Positions 8,149 through 16,664 of a DNA stretch of 64,000 bases are shown piece by piece. The DNA is from Roseiarcus sp963836695. GTDB taxonomy: Bacteria > Pseudomonadota > Alphaproteobacteria > Rhizobiales > Beijerinckiaceae. The position numbers and the translations under genes were made by a program. Location of the stretch: assembly GCA_963836695.1 (NCBI GenBank), contig CAWIKX010000025.1, forward strand, positions 1 through 64,000. Reading direction: 5' to 3'. Every line of letters starts with the position of its first letter. Position 1 is the first letter of the stretch. The notes under the pieces were generated by a model that saw only the letters and a program-made list of their open reading frames with translations, made no database searches and was not told the DNA's origin.

Positions 8149-10712
8149 GAGGCGGCGCGTCCGGCTGCGCGGCGCCGCCGGGCCTTGGCGCGTCTCGCTC
8201 GGCGCACGGCGGCGGCGTTGGGCTTCGCCAGCGTCGCGAGCACGGCGAACGGGGTCGCAACCGGGGCCGCTTTGGGCGCCGGTTCGCTCGACATAGAGCG
8301 CCGCCGAAACACCGCGCGTTCCGCGTTATCGTCACGCACACGCGTAAACCCAAGCGCGCGCAGTATGTGATGGGCGTCGTCGCGCGGCCATCTCAGATCC
8401 GCGAGCAACGCGTCGGTGAGGTCGATGGCGCCCGCGCCTTCCGGCCACGCGGCGCGCGCGAGCGCATCGAGCCGCTCAAGGTCGGCGATCGGCGCGGCGA
8501 ACTGCCCGACGGGGCGCAAGCCGCGGAGCGCGAGCGCTTGTGGGCGCGGGGCAGGACGGGGCATCGAATTGAGCGCCCGCGGGTCGGGCCGCCATCCGGG
8601 GCTCGCGAGCTCGGCATAAGTGAAGGCGAGGAGCTGCGCCTCTGGCTCGAGAAGCGACGGCAGATAGAGGCTGAAGGCGCCAAAGCGCGCGCCAAGCGCC
8701 TTGAGTGTCCTCCGCTCGTTGCGGCTGAGCAGTCTGATGCGCTGATCGGCGCCGCGACGGTCCAAGACGCCGAACTGCTCGACAAGCTGGTAGGCGAGAC
8801 CGCGTGCAAGACCCTTGAGCCGCCCGTCCTCGATCGCCTCCTTGAGATGCTTGAGCGCGGAAAGACGCCGTGTGGCCTCGGCGGCGACGAAAGCTTCAAG
8901 ACGCCGCGCGGCGCGCTCGCGCTGCGGTTCGGCGCCGAACTCCCCAATCAGTCTTACGCGCGGCGCGAACGGCTCGCCGGCAACGATTTCGCCGGCCGTT
9001 TCGCCTCGCCAGCTGACTACGCCGCCGGCTTGGAGGGCGAAGGCTTCGTCATCCTCGCTCGCTAGCGCGCCAAGGCGACGCGCGACTTCGGGGGCGACAA
9101 CCCGCTCAACCGCGCCGCGCAAGGCGCGATTCTCGAGCGCTGTCGCGCCGCGCTCAGGCTCGAAATGGAAGCCCGCGAGTTGGCCGACTAGGTGGCCCTC
9201 CACCGTCACCGCCCCGTCTTCGTTGATGCCGCCCAGGATCGGGCCTGCGCGCTGATTCAAGCTGCGCAAAAGCGCGCTGGTGCGGCGGTCGACGAACCGC
9301 TGCATCAGGGATTGGTGCAGCGTATCGGAAAGGCGATCCTCGAGGCCGCGCGCCCTGCCCTGCCAGGTTTGCGGATCGGCTAGCCAGTCGGCGCGATTGG
9401 CGACGTAGGCCAAGGTGCGCACCCGAGCGAGTTGCGACGACAGCGCGTCGATATCGCCATCAGTCCTGTCGAGGCTGGCGAACTGCCCCTGCATCCAGTC
9501 CTCCGGCAGTCGCCGGTCGCCCTGGGTGAGGTGCTCAAACATGGTCCCGATGAGACGCGAGTGCTCGTCCTGCGTGGCTTTACGGAAATCCGGCGTCTGG
9601 CAGACCTCCCAAAACCGCATCAGGTTGGATCGGTCGCGCGTGCGCCGCACGACCATTTCGTCGGTCGACAATTGGCGCAACGTCGTTTCATCTTGGGCCT
9701 CCGCCGAGAGCCTGAGACCCAGCGCTGGCGGCGGCGCGGCCAGCGAGCGGACGAGACCCTGAAGCGACTGGAAATCAAGCCGATGATTGCGCCATTCGGC
9801 GGCCATGAGGGATGGAAAGACATGGCCTTCGACCGCCGCGACGACGTCTGCATCGAGATCGGGCGCGTCGCCGGTGACCCCGAAGGCGCCATCCTTGCGA
9901 AACCGCCCAGCACGACCCGCAATCTGGGCGATCTCCTGGGAACAGAGTCCGCGAAGGCGCCGCCCATCGAATTTGCGTAAGCCAGCGAAAGCGACGTGGT
10001 CGACGTCCATGTTCAGGCCCATCCCGATCGCGTCGGTCGCGACCAGGAAATCGACCTCGCCGGACTGGAACAGATTGACCTGGGCGTTGCGGGTGCGAGG
10101 ACTGAGCGAGCCCATCACCACGGCGGCGCCGCCGCGCTGGCGACGTATGAGCTCGGCGATGGCGTAAACCGCGTCGGTGGAGAATGCGACGATGGCGCTG
10201 CGCCGAGGCAAGCGCGTTACCTTCTTAGGGCCCGCGTAGGTGAGCTGCGAAAGGCGTTCGCGGAACTGGATCTCGACTCCCGGACAAAGCTGACGGACCA
10301 GGGCCGCGACGGTCGCCGCACCCATCAGCATCGTCTCGGCCGAGCCACGCGCGTGCAGGAGCCGATGGGTGAACACGTGCCCGCGTTCCGGATCGGCGCA
10401 AAGCTGGATCTCGTCGACAGCAAGAAATTCGACCTTGCGGTCGAGCGGCATCGCCTCGACCGTGCAAACGAAATAGCGTGGCCTAAGCGGAACGATCTTT
10501 TCTTCACCGGTGATCAGCGCGACTTCGGCTGCGCCACGCGCCTTGACCACACGATCATATATTTCACGGGCGAGCAGCCTGAGCGGCAGGCCGATCACGC
10601 CGGAGGCATGTCCGAGCATCCGCTCGACCGCCAAATGCGTCTTGCCCGTATTCGTCGGGCCCAGAACGGCTATGAGCCGCGAGGCGTCGCCCCGCGCTGG
10701 CGAGCAATTCAT
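8145..10712 (-). CDS. Suv3-like DEAD/DEAH-box helicase
   Basis: Superfamily 2 helicase of about 855 residues, related to mitochondrial Suv3 RNA helicase and widespread in alphaproteobacteria. Motifs in order: Walker A GPTNTGKTH near residue 18, motif II VDEIQLCAD, motif V DAIGMGLNMD and motif VI QIAGRAGRFR. The C-terminus is long and basic (RRARRAKARRRRA). I chose ATG 10712, because the Walker A motif usually starts within 20 residues of the N-terminus; an in-frame ATG at 10787 would add 25 residues of unlikely sequence. It is probably involved in RNA turnover or ribosome-linked RNA unwinding together with the S4 protein downstream. Confidence 0.85.
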   Translation of the reverse strand: MNCSPARGDASRLIAVLGPTNTGKTHLAVERMLGHASGVIGLPLRLLAREIYDRVVKARGAAEVALITGEEKIVPLRPRYFVCTVEAMPLDRKVEFLAVDEIQLCADPERGHVFTHRLLHARGSAETMLMGAATVAALVRQLCPGVEIQFRERLSQLTYAGPKKVTRLPRRSAIVAFSTDAVYAIAELIRRQRGGAAVVMGSLSPRTRNAQVNLFQSGEVDFLVATDAIGMGLNMDVDHVAFAGLRKFDGRRLRGLCSQEIAQIAGRAGRFRKDGAFGVTGDAPDLDADVVAAVEGHVFPSLMAAEWRNHRLDFQSLQGLVRSLAAPPPALGLRLSAEAQDETTLRQLSTDEMVVRRTRDRSNLMRFWEVCQTPDFRKATQDEHSRLIGTMFEHLTQGDRRLPEDWMQGQFASLDRTDGDIDALSSQLARVRTLAYVANRADWLADPQTWQGRARGLEDRLSDTLHQSLMQRFVDRRTSALLRSLNQRAGPILGGINEDGAVTVEGHLVGQLAGFHFEPERGATALENRALRGAVERVVAPEVARRLGALASEDDEAFALQAGGVVSWRGETAGEIVAGEPFAPRVRLIGEFGAEPQRERAARRLEAFVAAEATRRLSALKHLKEAIEDGRLKGLARGLAYQLVEQFGVLDRRGADQRIRLLSRNERRTLKALGARFGAFSLYLPSLLEPEAQLLAFTYAELASPGWRPDPRALNSMPRPAPRPQALALRGLRPVGQFAAPIADLERLDALARAAWPEGAGAIDLTDALLADLRWPRDDAHHILRALGFTRVRDDNAERAVFRRRSMSSEPAPKAAPVATPFAVLATLAKPNAAAVRRARRAKARRRRAAGRAAS

Positions 10713-10892
10713 GTGCACCAATGTGGATGATGGGCGCGCGGCCTGCAAGACTGAGCACGCGGTTAAATGCGCGCTCTCCGGCGCCAATTGTCACTTTTCC
10801 TTGACATCGCAACGATGACGCCGCTCTTGCCCTTGCGCGCCGAAGGCGCCAACCTTGAGCAAGAGCGCCACAGCAAACGGGGGGAAGCAGAT

Positions 10893-11831
10893 ATGTTCCA
10901 TGGACAGGTCGAGGGCACGGACCTCGTTGTGCTCGACAAGCGGTTCGGGCAGCTCTTCGCCGGCTATCAGCGGGTTACCCGCCACTGGACCGGCTCGATG
11001 TGGGCCGAGGGGCCTGCGTGGTTCGCAGCTGGGCGCTATCTCATCTGGTCTGACATCCCGAACAACCGCATGCTGCGCTTCGTTGAGGAATCGGGTCAGG
11101 TGTCCGTCTTCCGGCAGGCGTCCAACAATTCGAACGGCAACACCGTCGACAACCAGGGTCGGCTCGTCACCTGCGAGCATCTGACGCGCCGCGTCACCCG
11201 CACCGAGTTCGATGGCTCCATCTCCGTCCTCGCCGACAAGGTGGACGGGAAGCGGTTCAACTCGCCGAACGACGCCGTCGTGAAATCGGACGACTCGATC
11301 TGGTTCACCGACCCGGCCTACGGCATCGACGGCGACAACGAAGGCGACCCAGCGAAGCCTGAGATCGACGGTTGCCATGTTTATCGCATCGACAAGAGCG
11401 GCGCGGTCACTCGCCTCATCGACAATATGGTGCGCCCAAACGGGATTGCTTTCTCACCGGACGAGAAGCTGCTTTATGTCGCCGACACCGGCGCGACGCA
11501 TAACGAAAAAACGCCGCGCGCCATTCGCCGCTACGCGATCAATGCGGACGGCAAGAGCGTCAAGGGCCCGGGCGACATCTTCTGCGAATTGGCCCCGGAG
11601 GACGGGTTGTACGACGGCTTCCGGGTCGACCGCTCGGGTCGAATTTGGACGAGCACCGGCAAGGGCGTCTACTGCTACGAGCCAGATGGGAAGCTGATCG
11701 GCAAGATCCTCGTCCCGGAGATTGTCGCCAACGTGACTTTCGGCGGTCCGAAGCGCAATCGCCTCTACATCTGCGGCACAACCTCGCTCTATTCGGTCCT
11801 TTTGATGACCAACGGATCGAAGCTCGGCTGA
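10893..11831 (+). CDS. SMP-30/gluconolactonase family protein
   Basis: Six-bladed beta-propeller hydrolase of the SMP-30/gluconolactonase/LRE family, 312 residues. Typical stretches are EGPAWFAAGRYLIWSDIPNN, NSNGNTVDNQGRLVTCEH, RFNSPNDAVVKSDDSIWFTD and VRPNGIAFSPDEKLLYVADT; these supply the metal ligands of the propeller pore in the family. The start at ATG 10893 is backed by a GGGGGAAG ribosome site 6-7 bases upstream; an in-frame ATG at 10767 adds unrelated sequence. No signal peptide, so cytoplasmic. It probably opens a sugar lactone. A dehydrogenase-like gene follows 85 bases later in the same direction and may form an operon with it. Confidence 0.8.
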   Translation: MFHGQVEGTDLVVLDKRFGQLFAGYQRVTRHWTGSMWAEGPAWFAAGRYLIWSDIPNNRMLRFVEESGQVSVFRQASNNSNGNTVDNQGRLVTCEHLTRRVTRTEFDGSISVLADKVDGKRFNSPNDAVVKSDDSIWFTDPAYGIDGDNEGDPAKPEIDGCHVYRIDKSGAVTRLIDNMVRPNGIAFSPDEKLLYVADTGATHNEKTPRAIRRYAINADGKSVKGPGDIFCELAPEDGLYDGFRVDRSGRIWTSTGKGVYCYEPDGKLIGKILVPEIVANVTFGGPKRNRLYICGTTSLYSVLLMTNGSKLG

Positions 11832-11915
11832 AGCGACGGCGCTCCGTCGCTTGAAGCCGGTCCGATCATGTCCGTCTTTGACCCATTGCTGACCTAAAAC
11901 CGTGGAGACAATGGG

Positions 11916-12692
11916 ATGGAGCTCGGCCTCAAGGGCAAAGTTGTTCTCATCACCGGCGGCTCGAAGGGCATCGGGCTTGCCTGCGCGCAGACCTTCCTGA
12001 GGGAAGGCGCGCGGATCGCCATCTGTTCGCGTTCGCGCGAAAATATCGACAAGGCCAGCGCCGACCTCGACGGGGCGTTTGGCGCCGTCGCCGATCTCGT
12101 GGACGCCGTGGCGGCGGAAAGAGTGGTCGAAACGGTCGAGGACAAGCTCGGGCCGATCGACATCCTGGTGAATTCGGCGGGAGCTGCGAAGCGCACCCCG
12201 CCGGATGACTTGAATCCCACGGTCTGGCGCGATGCGTTCGACGCCAAGTTCTTCTCCTACATCAATGTCATCGATCCCCTCGTGAAGCGCATGGGAAAAC
12301 GCGGGAGCGGGGTCATCGTCAGCGTCATCGGAGTCGGCGGCAAGATCGCGTCGTCCACCCATCTCGCCGGCGGCTCGGCCAACGCCGCGCTGATGTTGGC
12401 GACGGCCGGGCTTGGCGCAACCTACGCCAGCAAGGGCGTTCGCGTCGTTGGCGTCAGTCCAAGTTTGACAGAGACTGACCGGGTGGCGGAGGGGCTCGCG
12501 GCCGACGCCCGGCTCGCCAACATTTCGGTCGATGAAGCGCGTCGGCGCGGCGTCGCCAAGCTCCCGTTGGGTCGCATGGCGTCGGCCGAAGAGATCGCCG
12601 ACGCGGTTCTCTTCCTTGCCTCGGCCAGGGCGGGCTATATCACGGGTGTGACCCTATCCATGGATGGCGGCCAGAATCCCATCGTGCTCTGA
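11916..12692 (+). CDS. Short-chain dehydrogenase/reductase without canonical YxxxK
   Basis: SDR-fold protein of 258 residues. The cofactor loop GGSKGIG near residue 15 and the NSAGAA motif near 88 are normal, and the C-terminus YITGVTLSMDGGQNP is typical. Where classical SDRs carry the catalytic Tyr-x-x-x-Lys, this protein reads GGSANAALML, so both Tyr and Lys are replaced. The upstream Ser-rich stretch VIVSVIGVGGKIASS keeps a possible Ser. The pattern recurs in a recognisable SDR subgroup, so it is probably not a random mutation, but the reaction is unclear. It follows the SMP-30 gene and may act on a related sugar acid or ketone. Confidence 0.75.
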   Translation: MELGLKGKVVLITGGSKGIGLACAQTFLREGARIAICSRSRENIDKASADLDGAFGAVADLVDAVAAERVVETVEDKLGPIDILVNSAGAAKRTPPDDLNPTVWRDAFDAKFFSYINVIDPLVKRMGKRGSGVIVSVIGVGGKIASSTHLAGGSANAALMLATAGLGATYASKGVRVVGVSPSLTETDRVAEGLAADARLANISVDEARRRGVAKLPLGRMASAEEIADAVLFLASARAGYITGVTLSMDGGQNPIVL

Positions 12693-12743
12693 ACGATTGC
12701 AACCGAAGCGACCGGAGCCGCCGCTGCAACCGATAAAGTTGCG

Positions 12744-13658
12744 TCAGCGGCCCGTGTCATCGGCACTCGTCGAAGAGGCGCCGTGCGGGCCGAATCGACC
12801 GCCCGATCGAGCTTGCCGGGACGACGGATTCCTCGACTGCTCGCCGAATAGAGCCAAAAGAAACGGAGGCAGGTTCGCGGCCTTCTCACGGTTCGCGCGA
12901 CGCCTTGGCTCAGAGCTGTGCGAGGCGACGCCGGCGTGCACCCGATGTCGAGATTCGGCCCGCGATCTCGCTTCCTGGGCCGAAGCGCCCTTCGAAGCGC
13001 CTTGAGTGGCAGGAGAATTTGAAGACCCGTCTTGGGCAGCGTCAACTGGAACCGCCGGCGCCGCATCCAGTCGCTTTGCCAGGAGGAGGAGTAGCGGCCG
13101 CAACTTCTCACAGCGCAACTCGATCAACAGCCGAATGACTCCGTCGCTCGTCGGGCTACTGGACAATTGCTGCAAACGGTCTTGGTCGACTCTGCAGATC
13201 TCATCCGAGGCAAGCGTCGCGGCATTGGACTTCGGCGCCGGCAAGGAAGGAGGAATGCTATCGACCGTAAGCTTTGCGTCAGCCGCCCCAGCGTCCGGCG
13301 CCTGCGCTACCGCCGGCGTGGAAGGCGCCACGGATCCAGCCAGTGCGTCGAGCTCCGCGCGGGCGGATTGCGCGTGGGCCCCGTCGGGATGAGCGGATAA
13401 GAATTCGCGCCATCCTTCTGTCGACTTCGTCCGTTCCGCAATTCCATAGTCCAAGTCCTCGTCGACTTTCGCGGCAGCAATCGGATCGACTGCGGGAATC
13501 TCTGCCTCTGGCTTTGCCGCGAAAGACGTACTGATGACGAGGCTGATGTCAGTAAGCCACCGCGGTTTCGCCAGCTCTTTGAAGCTCGTCGGCGCGCAGG
13601 CGTATATCGCAGGGACCGCCAAGGCCAAGAAGAGCATGTATTTCCAAGATTTAAGCAT
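12744..13658 (-). CDS. Putative lipoprotein with alpha-helical repeat-like motif
   Basis: Exported protein of 304 residues starting at ATG 13658, which has GGAAGG 8-9 bases upstream. The N-terminus MLKSWKYMLFLALAVPAIYAC is a lipoprotein-like signal with Cys 21 as the probable lipid site; written in parts, the hydrophobic core is MLFLALAVPAIYAC. Residues 75-100 read EGWREFLSAHPDGAHAQSAR, a pattern common in alphaproteobacterial proteins of unknown role. The rest is Ala/Pro/Ser-rich and probably disordered, ending in a basic tail. Its 3' end faces the SDR gene. No function can be assigned. Confidence 0.55.
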   Translation of the reverse strand: MLKSWKYMLFLALAVPAIYACAPTSFKELAKPRWLTDISLVISTSFAAKPEAEIPAVDPIAAAKVDEDLDYGIAERTKSTEGWREFLSAHPDGAHAQSARAELDALAGSVAPSTPAVAQAPDAGAADAKLTVDSIPPSLPAPKSNAATLASDEICRVDQDRLQQLSSSPTSDGVIRLLIELRCEKLRPLLLLLAKRLDAAPAVPVDAAQDGSSNSPATQGASKGASAQEARSRAESRHRVHAGVASHSSEPRRRANREKAANLPPFLLALFGEQSRNPSSRQARSGGRFGPHGASSTSADDTGR

Positions 13659-13911
13659 GCCTTGACCTTCCATCCTCCGGCTAATCACGTAGCCGGGGAT
13701 TGGTCAATTCACGTCTTTATCCAAAGTTACTCAGCGTAAACCCAAGGAGAGTCGCTTTGACTCGCGGCTTCAGGCGGCCAGCCGCGTTCAGAGCTTGGTC
13801 CGCCGCGTTTCGGGGTGGATCTTTCAAAAACGACGCGAAACGTCCGCAAATTGGTCCGGCAAACCTCAGCCACGAACGATCAACGTGCGAGTTCGATCCA
13901 ATCCGGCGGTA

Positions 13912-14283
13912 TCAGGACGCCTTCCGTCGCACGGCCCACGGCGCCATGCGCCGGATCTGAGCCACGCTCGCCTGCTTGGGCAGTTTCTCGGCGATGCCGT
14001 AGACGCGCTCCCTGCGGTCGATCTCGGCCATGACATCGGAGGGCGAAACGCCGCATTCGGCCCAGATGACGGCTAGGTGATAGAAAACGTCGGCGCTTTC
14101 CAGGATCACCAATTCGCGGTTCATCTGCACCGCGTCGAGCCCGACCTCGATCGCCTCCTCGACGAGTTTCTTTGCCATTTTCTGCACCCCGTCGCGAAAC
14201 AGCTTGGAGGTGCGAGACGTTGAGGGGCTTCGGTCCCTGGCCTCCTGGACGTCGGCGAACAGCCTATCGAGCGAATCAGTCAT
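13912..14283 (-). CDS. hisE: Phosphoribosyl-ATP pyrophosphohydrolase
   Basis: Histidine biosynthesis enzyme that cleaves phosphoribosyl-ATP to phosphoribosyl-AMP and pyrophosphate, 123 residues. The MazG-like all-alpha fold is indicated by KKLVEEAIEVGLDAVQMNR, with the acidic EExxE-type metal ligands, and by ESADVFYHLAVIWAECGV. HisE often sits at the end of a his operon; here it stands alone between a lipoprotein gene and the purine genes. A MazG-like nucleotide cleanup role is possible, but the length and motifs fit HisE best. Confidence 0.75.
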   Translation of the reverse strand: MTDSLDRLFADVQEARDRSPSTSRTSKLFRDGVQKMAKKLVEEAIEVGLDAVQMNRELVILESADVFYHLAVIWAECGVSPSDVMAEIDRRERVYGIAEKLPKQASVAQIRRMAPWAVRRKAS

Positions 14284-14451
14284 GCGTTCGGATTATCCTT
14301 ACCCAAACCAGATAATGCCGAATAAGAGTTCACGCAGTGTGACAAAACGACTGAAACGGAACTTTTTTTTTGCGAAAAGCCTGGGGATGAGTTGAAGGCG
14401 GCATTGCTTCAGGCAGTGTACGAGGCCGCCGCGCTGACCTGACAAGCGTGT

Positions 14452-15135
14452 CTACGCTGCAAGCGAAGCGAAAAGCGCACGTCCGTCCGTGCCGCCGACC
14501 AAGGGGTCGATCAAGTTTTCCGGATGCGGCATCAAACCCAGCACATTGAATCTGTCATTGAACACGCCTGCTATGGAATTGACGGCTCCGTTGGGGTTCG
14601 AGTCGGCGCCGACTTTGCCTTCAGCGTCGCAATAGCGAAACGCGACCTGGCCCTCCGCCTCGAGTCGGCGGACGACGTCGTCATCGGCGACGAAGTTTCC
14701 CTCGCCATGGGCGATGGCGAATTTGACCACCTGCCGCGGCGCATAGCGGCGCGTGAATGGAGTCTGTGCGTTCTCGACGCGCACATGCTGCATTTTGCAG
14801 ACGAAGCGCCGCCCCCCGTTGCGCATCAAAACCCCGGGCAAAAGGCCAGCCTCGCACAGGATCTGGAAGCCATTGCACACACCGAGCACCAGCCCGCCGC
14901 GCGCCGCGTGATCGCCGACCGCCCGCATGATCGACGCCCTCGCGGCAATGGCGCCGCAGCGCAGATAGTCGCCGTAGGAAAACCCACCCGGCAAAACGAC
15001 CAGATCCAGGCCAGGCGGCAATTCACGTTCGGCGTGCCAGACGATCGCAGGCTCCGCGCCCGTGGCCTTCCGAAGGGCGCGCGCGACGTCGCCTTCGCGA
15101 TTCACTCCGGGAAAGAGGATGATCGCCGCCCGCAT
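14452..15135 (-). CDS. purQ: Phosphoribosylformylglycinamidine synthase, glutaminase subunit
   Basis: Glutamine amidotransferase subunit of the PurLQS complex in purine synthesis, 227 residues. The class I glutaminase motif GVCNGFQILCEAG holds the nucleophile Cys near residue 86, and the C-terminal MPHPENL holds the His of the triad. FPGVNREGD and VLPGGFSYGDYLR are family hallmarks. It begins 3 bases after the purS stop, so the two are one transcript. PurL is not in the window; purC lies separately at 42.9 kb. Confidence 0.95.
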   Translation of the reverse strand: MRAAIILFPGVNREGDVARALRKATGAEPAIVWHAERELPPGLDLVVLPGGFSYGDYLRCGAIAARASIMRAVGDHAARGGLVLGVCNGFQILCEAGLLPGVLMRNGGRRFVCKMQHVRVENAQTPFTRRYAPRQVVKFAIAHGEGNFVADDDVVRRLEAEGQVAFRYCDAEGKVGADSNPNGAVNSIAGVFNDRFNVLGLMPHPENLIDPLVGGTDGRALFASLAA

Positions 15136-15138
15136 CGC

Positions 15139-15378
15139 TCACGCAATCTCGATGGCGTAATTCTCGACAATCGTATTGGCGAGCAGACGCTCGCAGGCTT
15201 CGCTCAGCCTGCTGCGAGCGGCTGCGCGGTCTTCGCCATCGAGCTCGATGTCGAAAACCTTGCCCTGACGCACGCTTTTGAGACCGTCGACCGACAGTCC
15301 CTTGAGGGCGCCCTCAATCGCCTTGCCCTGCGGATCCAGGACGCCAGACTTCAACGTCACGATTACACGCGCTTTCAT
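15139..15378 (-). CDS. purS: Phosphoribosylformylglycinamidine synthase subunit PurS
   Basis: Small subunit of 79 residues that bridges PurQ and PurL and helps ammonia transfer. The sequence KARVIVTLKSGVLDPQGKAI followed by GLKSVRQGKVFDIEL is a standard PurS fold. It precedes purQ by 3 bases on the same strand. Confidence 0.95.
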   Translation of the reverse strand: MKARVIVTLKSGVLDPQGKAIEGALKGLSVDGLKSVRQGKVFDIELDGEDRAAARSRLSEACERLLANTIVENYAIEIA

Positions 15379-15399
15379 GGGGGCAACGCTCCCGGCTGG

Positions 15400-15864
15400 T
15401 CAGGCCGCGTTCGAGGTCGGCGCCATGGTCAGAAGCGCGTAGAGCGCCGCTGGGTCCTTGGTCGCGCGCAACTGAGGCGCGATCCCCCCGTTGCGCAAGA
15501 GGCGCGCGCCCATCGCCAGCGCCTTGAGATGGTCTGCTCCGGCCGCTTCCGGGGCGACCAGCATAAGAATGAGGTCGACAGGGAGACCGTCCGGCGCCTC
15601 GAAATCGATCGGGCGCTCGAGCCTCGCGAAGACGCCGAAAATCTGGTTGCATTTGGCGGGCTTGCCATGCGGGATGGCGACCCCGTCGCCGACCCCGGTC
15701 GAGCCAAGCCGCTCGCGTTGCAAGATCGAATCCAGGATCTCGCGTGCGGACAGGCCTGAGACCAGCGCGGCGCGCTCGCTCATCTCCTGCAACGCCTGCT
15801 TCTTGCCGTTCGCTCTCAGAGCAGCCAGCACGGCGTCCGGCCTAACGAGTTGGGATAATGACAT
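15400..15864 (-). CDS. ptsN: Nitrogen PTS regulatory protein EIIA-Ntr
   Basis: EIIA-fold phosphoacceptor of 154 residues in the nitrogen PTS. The active His lies in DGVAIPHGKPA near residue 66. It takes phosphate from the NPr/HPr branch and tunes potassium, nitrogen and stress responses. It sits downstream of rpoN and hpf, an order conserved in proteobacteria. HPr, EIIA-Man and HprK genes lie at 26.5-27.9 kb, so most of a regulatory PTS is encoded in the window, without a sugar permease. Confidence 0.92.
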   Translation of the reverse strand: MSLSQLVRPDAVLAALRANGKKQALQEMSERAALVSGLSAREILDSILQRERLGSTGVGDGVAIPHGKPAKCNQIFGVFARLERPIDFEAPDGLPVDLILMLVAPEAAGADHLKALAMGARLLRNGGIAPQLRATKDPAALYALLTMAPTSNAA

Positions 15865-15875
15865 GTTCGTCCTGA

Positions 15876-16466
15876 TTATGCGGCGTGCGGCGATTTGCGA
15901 GGGGCCTGGGGGTCGAGCCAGCCGATCGCGCCGTCGCGGCGACGATAGACAACATTCACCCGGCCGCTGCCGGCATGCTGAAAGACAATGACTGAAGCTC
16001 CAGTCAGATCGAGCTCAGCGACGGCCGAGGCGACCGAAAGGGATTTGAGGTCTTCCGTTCCTTCCGCCACGACGACGGGATCGAAGCCGCCTGAAGGTTC
16101 TTCCTCTTCCTCGCCCGGCTGCTCGATAAGATAGTTGGCGACCTTGCCCCGCGCATTCGCGCCAGAGGCGGCGGCGTGACCCTTGAGGCGGGTCTTGTAG
16201 CGGCGCAAGCGGCTTTCAATCTTGCCGGCGGCCTGATCGAAGCAGAGATAGGGTTCGTGCGCCCGGCCTTCGGCGTGCAAGCTGAGCCCAGAGCTCAAAC
16301 GCAAGGTGCAGTCCGAACGATAGCCCGAGCCTTCGCGCGTCATCACGACGTGGCCGCCAACCGAGCCGCTGAAATAGCGAGCGACTGTCGCCTCAACTTT
16401 CTCCAGGACATGCTGACGCAAGGCTTCCCCGATGTCGAGGTTCTTACCCGATACCCTCAAGGTCAT
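15876..16466 (-). CDS. hpf: Ribosome hibernation promoting factor, long form
   Basis: Ribosome-binding protein of 196 residues that silences and dimerises 70S ribosomes in stationary phase. The N-terminal HPF/RaiA domain (LRVSGKNLDIGEALRQHV, CTLRLSSGLSLHAEGRA) is joined by a Glu-rich linker to the C-terminal dimerisation domain (GASVIVFQHAGSGRVNVVYR, DGAIGWLDP). It lies between rpoN and ptsN on the same strand, 11 bases before ptsN. Confidence 0.92.
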   Translation of the reverse strand: MTLRVSGKNLDIGEALRQHVLEKVEATVARYFSGSVGGHVVMTREGSGYRSDCTLRLSSGLSLHAEGRAHEPYLCFDQAAGKIESRLRRYKTRLKGHAAASGANARGKVANYLIEQPGEEEEEPSGGFDPVVVAEGTEDLKSLSVASAVAELDLTGASVIVFQHAGSGRVNVVYRRRDGAIGWLDPQAPRKSPHAA

Positions 16467-16664
16467 AGAACGTTGGCCTTACCTTTCAGGCGCCGGGGCC
16501 CTCGACCCGTCGCTCCTCCTGCGCCGCCCCCGCGCGCCGCCGTCTTCCCCTCCGTTTCGCCTCGGCCGGATCCCCCACTAGCTGAGTTGCGGCTAGGGTT
16601 AGGAGCCTGCCCGGCGCATGTCAATCGGCATGATAAATGCTTCATTTTAATACTAAAATCAATA

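Noticed and set aside
11454..12362. Long open frame on the minus strand opposite the SMP-30 and SDR genes
   Set aside because: It is a shadow of the two plus-strand genes, rich in Arg, Asp and Gly with no family resemblance.
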